A DNA stretch of 16,307 bases from an uncultured Lachnospiraceae bacterium. GTDB lineage: Bacteria > Bacillota > Clostridia > Lachnospirales > Lachnospiraceae. Positions 14,303 through 16,307 of the stretch are shown piece by piece; the stretch's first letter is position 1, and each line of letters starts with the position of its first letter. Under the pieces are notes generated by a model, which was given only the letters and a program-made list of their open reading frames with translations, had not been told where the DNA came from and ran no database searches. Position numbers and translations under genes: made by a program. The stretch covers positions 1-16,307 of the forward strand of contig CAMOVS010000005.1 of assembly GCA_946627575.1 (NCBI GenBank), given 5' to 3'.

Positions 14303-14314
14303 TCGTAATTACGA
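14303..14314. promoter_or_regulatory. Perfect 12-bp palindrome upstream of the first XRE gene, candidate operator
   Basis: TCGTAATTACGA is fully self-complementary. It lies 26 bp upstream of the -35 of the first XRE gene, directly next to GATGCGAGAT (14292-14301), a 10-mer that also occurs in the ncRNA promoter spacer. Confidence 0.4.
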
Positions 14315-14319
14315 ACCAT

Positions 14320-14380
14320 AAAAAAAGAAAAGATCCCTTGTGCACATCATGGAATGGCAGAAGGAAGCTTTTCTTTTTTT
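14320..14380 (-). terminator. Terminator of the second XRE gene, structurally bidirectional
   Basis: A 13-bp A/T-rich arm (14320-14332) pairs perfectly with 14368-14380, with CCTT/AAGG (14336-14339, 14361-14364) nested inside. Each strand ends in seven Ts. It begins 8 bases after the stop codon of the second XRE gene on the - strand. Confidence 0.8.
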
Positions 14381-14387
14381 GTGATTT

Positions 14388-14738
14388 TTATTTATCGGTC
14401 AGGTTATTTTGCAATTCGGAAGCCAGATTATCGATAAGATTCTTTTGATAGGCAGATAATCTATGCCATTTTTTGAGGAAATGCAGGTCTTCCAAGGTGA
14501 TAGGGTTCTCAGAGTCGGTGTTCTCATGGAAGAATTCTTCCAAAGAGATGTTGAATTCTTTGCATATGGCCTCGATTTTATCAATGGGGGGATAATAATT
14601 CTTGCTATACCAGGTGCTGATCGTCGACTGAGGGATGCCGGTGCGGCTGGAAAGCTCATAGACAGACATATCCCCGTGGATTTTCCTCAATTCCCGGATT
14701 CGTTCAAGAACATCGAAAGTAGCTGTTGATTTGTTCAT
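14388..14738 (-). CDS. XRE-family helix-turn-helix transcriptional regulator (second paralogue)
   Basis: A 116-residue protein paralogous to the 13841-14200 product along its whole length: FDVLERIRELRK, GDMSVYELS, IPQSTISTWYSK (recognition helix region), YPPIDKIEAIC, EEFFH and a HRLSAY segment in the C-terminal helical part. The frame is open to 15122, but ATG at 14738 has a strong SD (AAGGAGG, 8-base spacing), matches the paralogue's N-terminus, and the longer version would cross the pepA terminator. The arrangement suggests a tandem duplication with separate promoters and terminators kept for each copy. A 13-bp palindrome at its own start site points to autoregulation. The identical recognition segments suggest overlapping DNA targets; that is an inference. 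Confidence 0.9.
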   Translation of the reverse strand: MNKSTATFDVLERIRELRKIHGDMSVYELSSRTGIPQSTISTWYSKNYYPPIDKIEAICKEFNISLEEFFHENTDSENPITLEDLHFLKKWHRLSAYQKNLIDNLASELQNNLTDK

Positions 14739-14773
14739 ATTTTTCTCCTCCTTAAGCACGACATACAACATTT

Positions 14774-14795
14774 GTGTACTGTACACGTGATTATA
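14774..14795 (-). promoter_or_regulatory. -10 box and palindromic operator of the second XRE gene
   Basis: On the - strand TATAAT (14795 to 14790), with no good -35, is followed after three bases by the palindrome GTGTAC-A-GTACAC (14786 to 14774), which covers the expected start site. This is the usual place for an autorepressor operator. Confidence 0.6.
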
Positions 14796-14860
14796 GTTCC
14801 GGAGAAACAGTAAGACTAATAACAGAAAGGCGATGTAAAGATTCGAAATCACGGAGTATT

Positions 14861-14892
14861 CTAAAAGAAAAAACCCCCGGACGAACCGGGGG
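14861..14892 (-). terminator. Intrinsic terminator of pepA
   Basis: On the - strand CCCCCGG (14892 to 14886) and CCGGGGG (14880 to 14874) form a 7-bp all-GC stem with a 5-base loop, followed by TTTTTTCTTTT. It lies 37 bases beyond the pepA stop. Confidence 0.93.
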
Positions 14893-14928
14893 AAATCTTT
14901 TACTTGCTTTTTGAACGATCCAAAATCA

Positions 14929-16307
14929 TCAATAACTCTTATAGGGCTTCTCCATAGCTTTGACAAACTCGTAGAGGAGCATGGCTCCGGCTCCGGTGCC
15001 GCCCTTGGAATAAATCTCCTTGTCTTCGGAGGATTCCGAACTGCCGGCAATGTCAAGGTGAACCCAGGGTTTCCTTTCAACGAACTCATTGAGGAATCTT
15101 GCTGCGGCAATAGCGCCTGCACCCTTACCGCAGTTATTAATGTCAGCTACGTCGGACTTGTTGATATCATCGTATTCCTGATCGCCAAGGGGAAGTCTCC
15201 ATATGTTTTCCCCTGCCAGGATGGAACCTTGAACAACCTTGGACATAAGATCTTCGCTGTTGCTGAAAACGCCGGTGTAACGGCTTCCCAATGCTGTAAT
15301 ACAGGCTCCGGTAAGGGTGGCGATATCGACAACGGAGGTTGCACCGCATTCACGGATGGCATAGGAGATTGCATCCGCAAGTGCCAGACGGCCTTCGGCA
15401 TCCGTGTTGCCTACTTCAATGGTCTTTCCACTGAAAGAGGTCAGAATGTCACCGGGTCTGGTGGACCTGCCGGAAATCATATTCTCACAGGCAGGGATGA
15501 CGGCTGTAACATTGATGCCCAGCTTTGCTCCTGCTATGGCACCCATGGCGGCGATGACAGCTGCCGCACCGCCCATATCACCCTGCATTCCCTTCATGTG
15601 GGGGCCGGGCTTAAGATTGTATCCGCCGGTATCATAGCAGAGGCCCTTGCCGATCAGAGCAACTTTTTCCTCATCAGTTGCGCGGCCGTTATACTCCATG
15701 ACGATGAACTGGGGCTCCTCGTCGGATCCCTTTGCCACTGCCAGGAAAGCGCCCAATCCCAGTTCTTCGCAGCCGGCCCGGTCAAAGATGGTGCACTTAA
15801 TGTTGTTCTTATCCGCAACATCCTTGGCCGACTTAGCCAGGGCGGACGGTGTCATAATGTTGGCGGGCTCATTAACCAGGTCTCTAGCCAGAAGAACAGC
15901 AGATGTCTGATTACGTACATACTGTTCTTCCTTCTTAAAGGAAGAGGTATCCATGCCGGTAAGGATACCCAGGCACATCTCTTTTTCTTCCTCTGTACTG
16001 CTGATATACTTATCGAAGCTATAAGCTCCAAGAATGAGACCCTTCATAGCAGAGCTGAGCCAGTAGCTGACATCCTCGCCTATAGCGGTCATCAGCAGGT
16101 TCCTGCTCTTGAACTGCTTGGCAATCTTCATGGCAGATCCGAACTGCAGCTGATATCTTCTTGGTGTGGCCTTCTCGGGGATGCCGATAAAGATAAGATT
16201 ATAATAGGGCTGTCCCTGATAGGAGAAATCCTTGCCCCGGAGTCCGTATACTTTAGAACCTCCCACAAGACCATCTTCCTCTAAAGCCGCACAGATCTCG
16301 CTGACTT
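14929..16307 (-). CDS. pepA: Leucyl aminopeptidase, M17 family, 5' end outside window
   Basis: An M17 (PepA/LAP) zinc or manganese aminopeptidase that removes N-terminal residues from cytoplasmic peptides. The frame stays open through the window edge (reading VSEICAALEEDGL before the in-frame GTG at 16266), so the start lies outside and about 459 residues are visible. The catalytic half is complete: GKGLCYDTGG with its metal-binding Lys and Asp (about 15613-15652), LKPG with the second Lys, GDMGGAA (about 15570-15590) and the NTDAEGRL signature with Asp, Glu and the bicarbonate-binding Arg (about 15385-15410). The FDSGG common in the family reads YDTGG here, a conservative variant. The stop TGA at 14929-14931 is followed by a strong terminator. 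It is unrelated in function to the neighbouring XRE genes as far as can be seen. Confidence 0.93.
   Translation of the reverse strand, partial: VSEICAALEEDGLVGGSKVYGLRGKDFSYQGQPYYNLIFIGIPEKATPRRYQLQFGSAMKIAKQFKSRNLLMTAIGEDVSYWLSSAMKGLILGAYSFDKYISSTEEEKEMCLGILTGMDTSSFKKEEQYVRNQTSAVLLARDLVNEPANIMTPSALAKSAKDVADKNNIKCTIFDRAGCEELGLGAFLAVAKGSDEEPQFIVMEYNGRATDEEKVALIGKGLCYDTGGYNLKPGPHMKGMQGDMGGAAAVIAAMGAIAGAKLGINVTAVIPACENMISGRSTRPGDILTSFSGKTIEVGNTDAEGRLALADAISYAIRECGATSVVDIATLTGACITALGSRYTGVFSNSEDLMSKVVQGSILAGENIWRLPLGDQEYDDINKSDVADINNCGKGAGAIAAARFLNEFVERKPWVHLDIAGSSESSEDKEIYSKGGTGAGAMLLYEFVKAMEKPYKSY

Noticed and set aside
12718..14400. CRISPR array or transposon ends
   Set aside because: The only direct repeats are two copies with a 30-bp period and short 9-10 nt motifs; there are no spacers of regular length, no terminal inverted repeats and no transposase.
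14911..16284. 457-residue frame on the + strand opposite pepA
   Set aside because: It is the mirror of a well-supported M17 peptidase gene; the Gly/Cys-rich product matches no family and lacks an SD.

Overview
The window looks like a chromosomal segment of a mid-GC, low-oxygen Firmicute, most likely a Clostridia member of the Lachnospiraceae type. This rests on gene content and order: a GlgD-like end followed by spoVG, a pth-mfd-prsA cluster, consensus sigma-A promoters, strong Shine-Dalgarno sites and intrinsic terminators. No transposase, phage gene, tRNA, rRNA or CRISPR array was recognised.

Layout. Bases 1-1245 (+ strand) hold the end of a GlgD-like glycogen gene, spoVG, a very long hairpin and a promoter. 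Bases 1246-6662 (+) hold a CDP-glycerol glycerophosphotransferase-like domain joined in frame to peptidyl-tRNA hydrolase (Pth), overlapping mfd by 4 bases. Bases 6733-9563 (+) hold a PrsA-like lipoprotein foldase and an RsmF-type rRNA methyltransferase. Convergent to these (9564-11918, - strand) is one long gene fusing methylthioribose kinase (MtnK) to methylthioribose-1-phosphate isomerase (MtnA). It has a consensus promoter and a roughly 147-nt leader. Divergent from it (12178-12717, +) is a membrane-anchored Mrr-like nuclease.

The most unusual part is 12718-13840. It has no credible coding sequence. It does have a perfect TTGACA-17-TATAAT promoter (12859-12887), about 810 nt of purine-rich sequence full of nested helices, and an intrinsic terminator (13660-13703). 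I read this as a large structured non-coding RNA of the size class of ROOL or GOLLD, but I cannot assign it to a family from sequence alone. Next to it on the - strand are two paralogous XRE-type repressors (13841-14200 and 14388-14738) with palindromic candidate operators. One 10-mer is shared between the ncRNA promoter spacer and the region upstream of the first repressor. The window ends in an M17 leucyl aminopeptidase (-, 5' end outside the window).

How the genes fit together: most are housekeeping (glycogen, translation quality, transcription-coupled repair, secretion folding, ribosome modification, methylthioadenosine salvage, peptide turnover). The stretch from the Mrr-like gene to the second XRE gene is the accessory-looking part and the likeliest place for an undescribed system.
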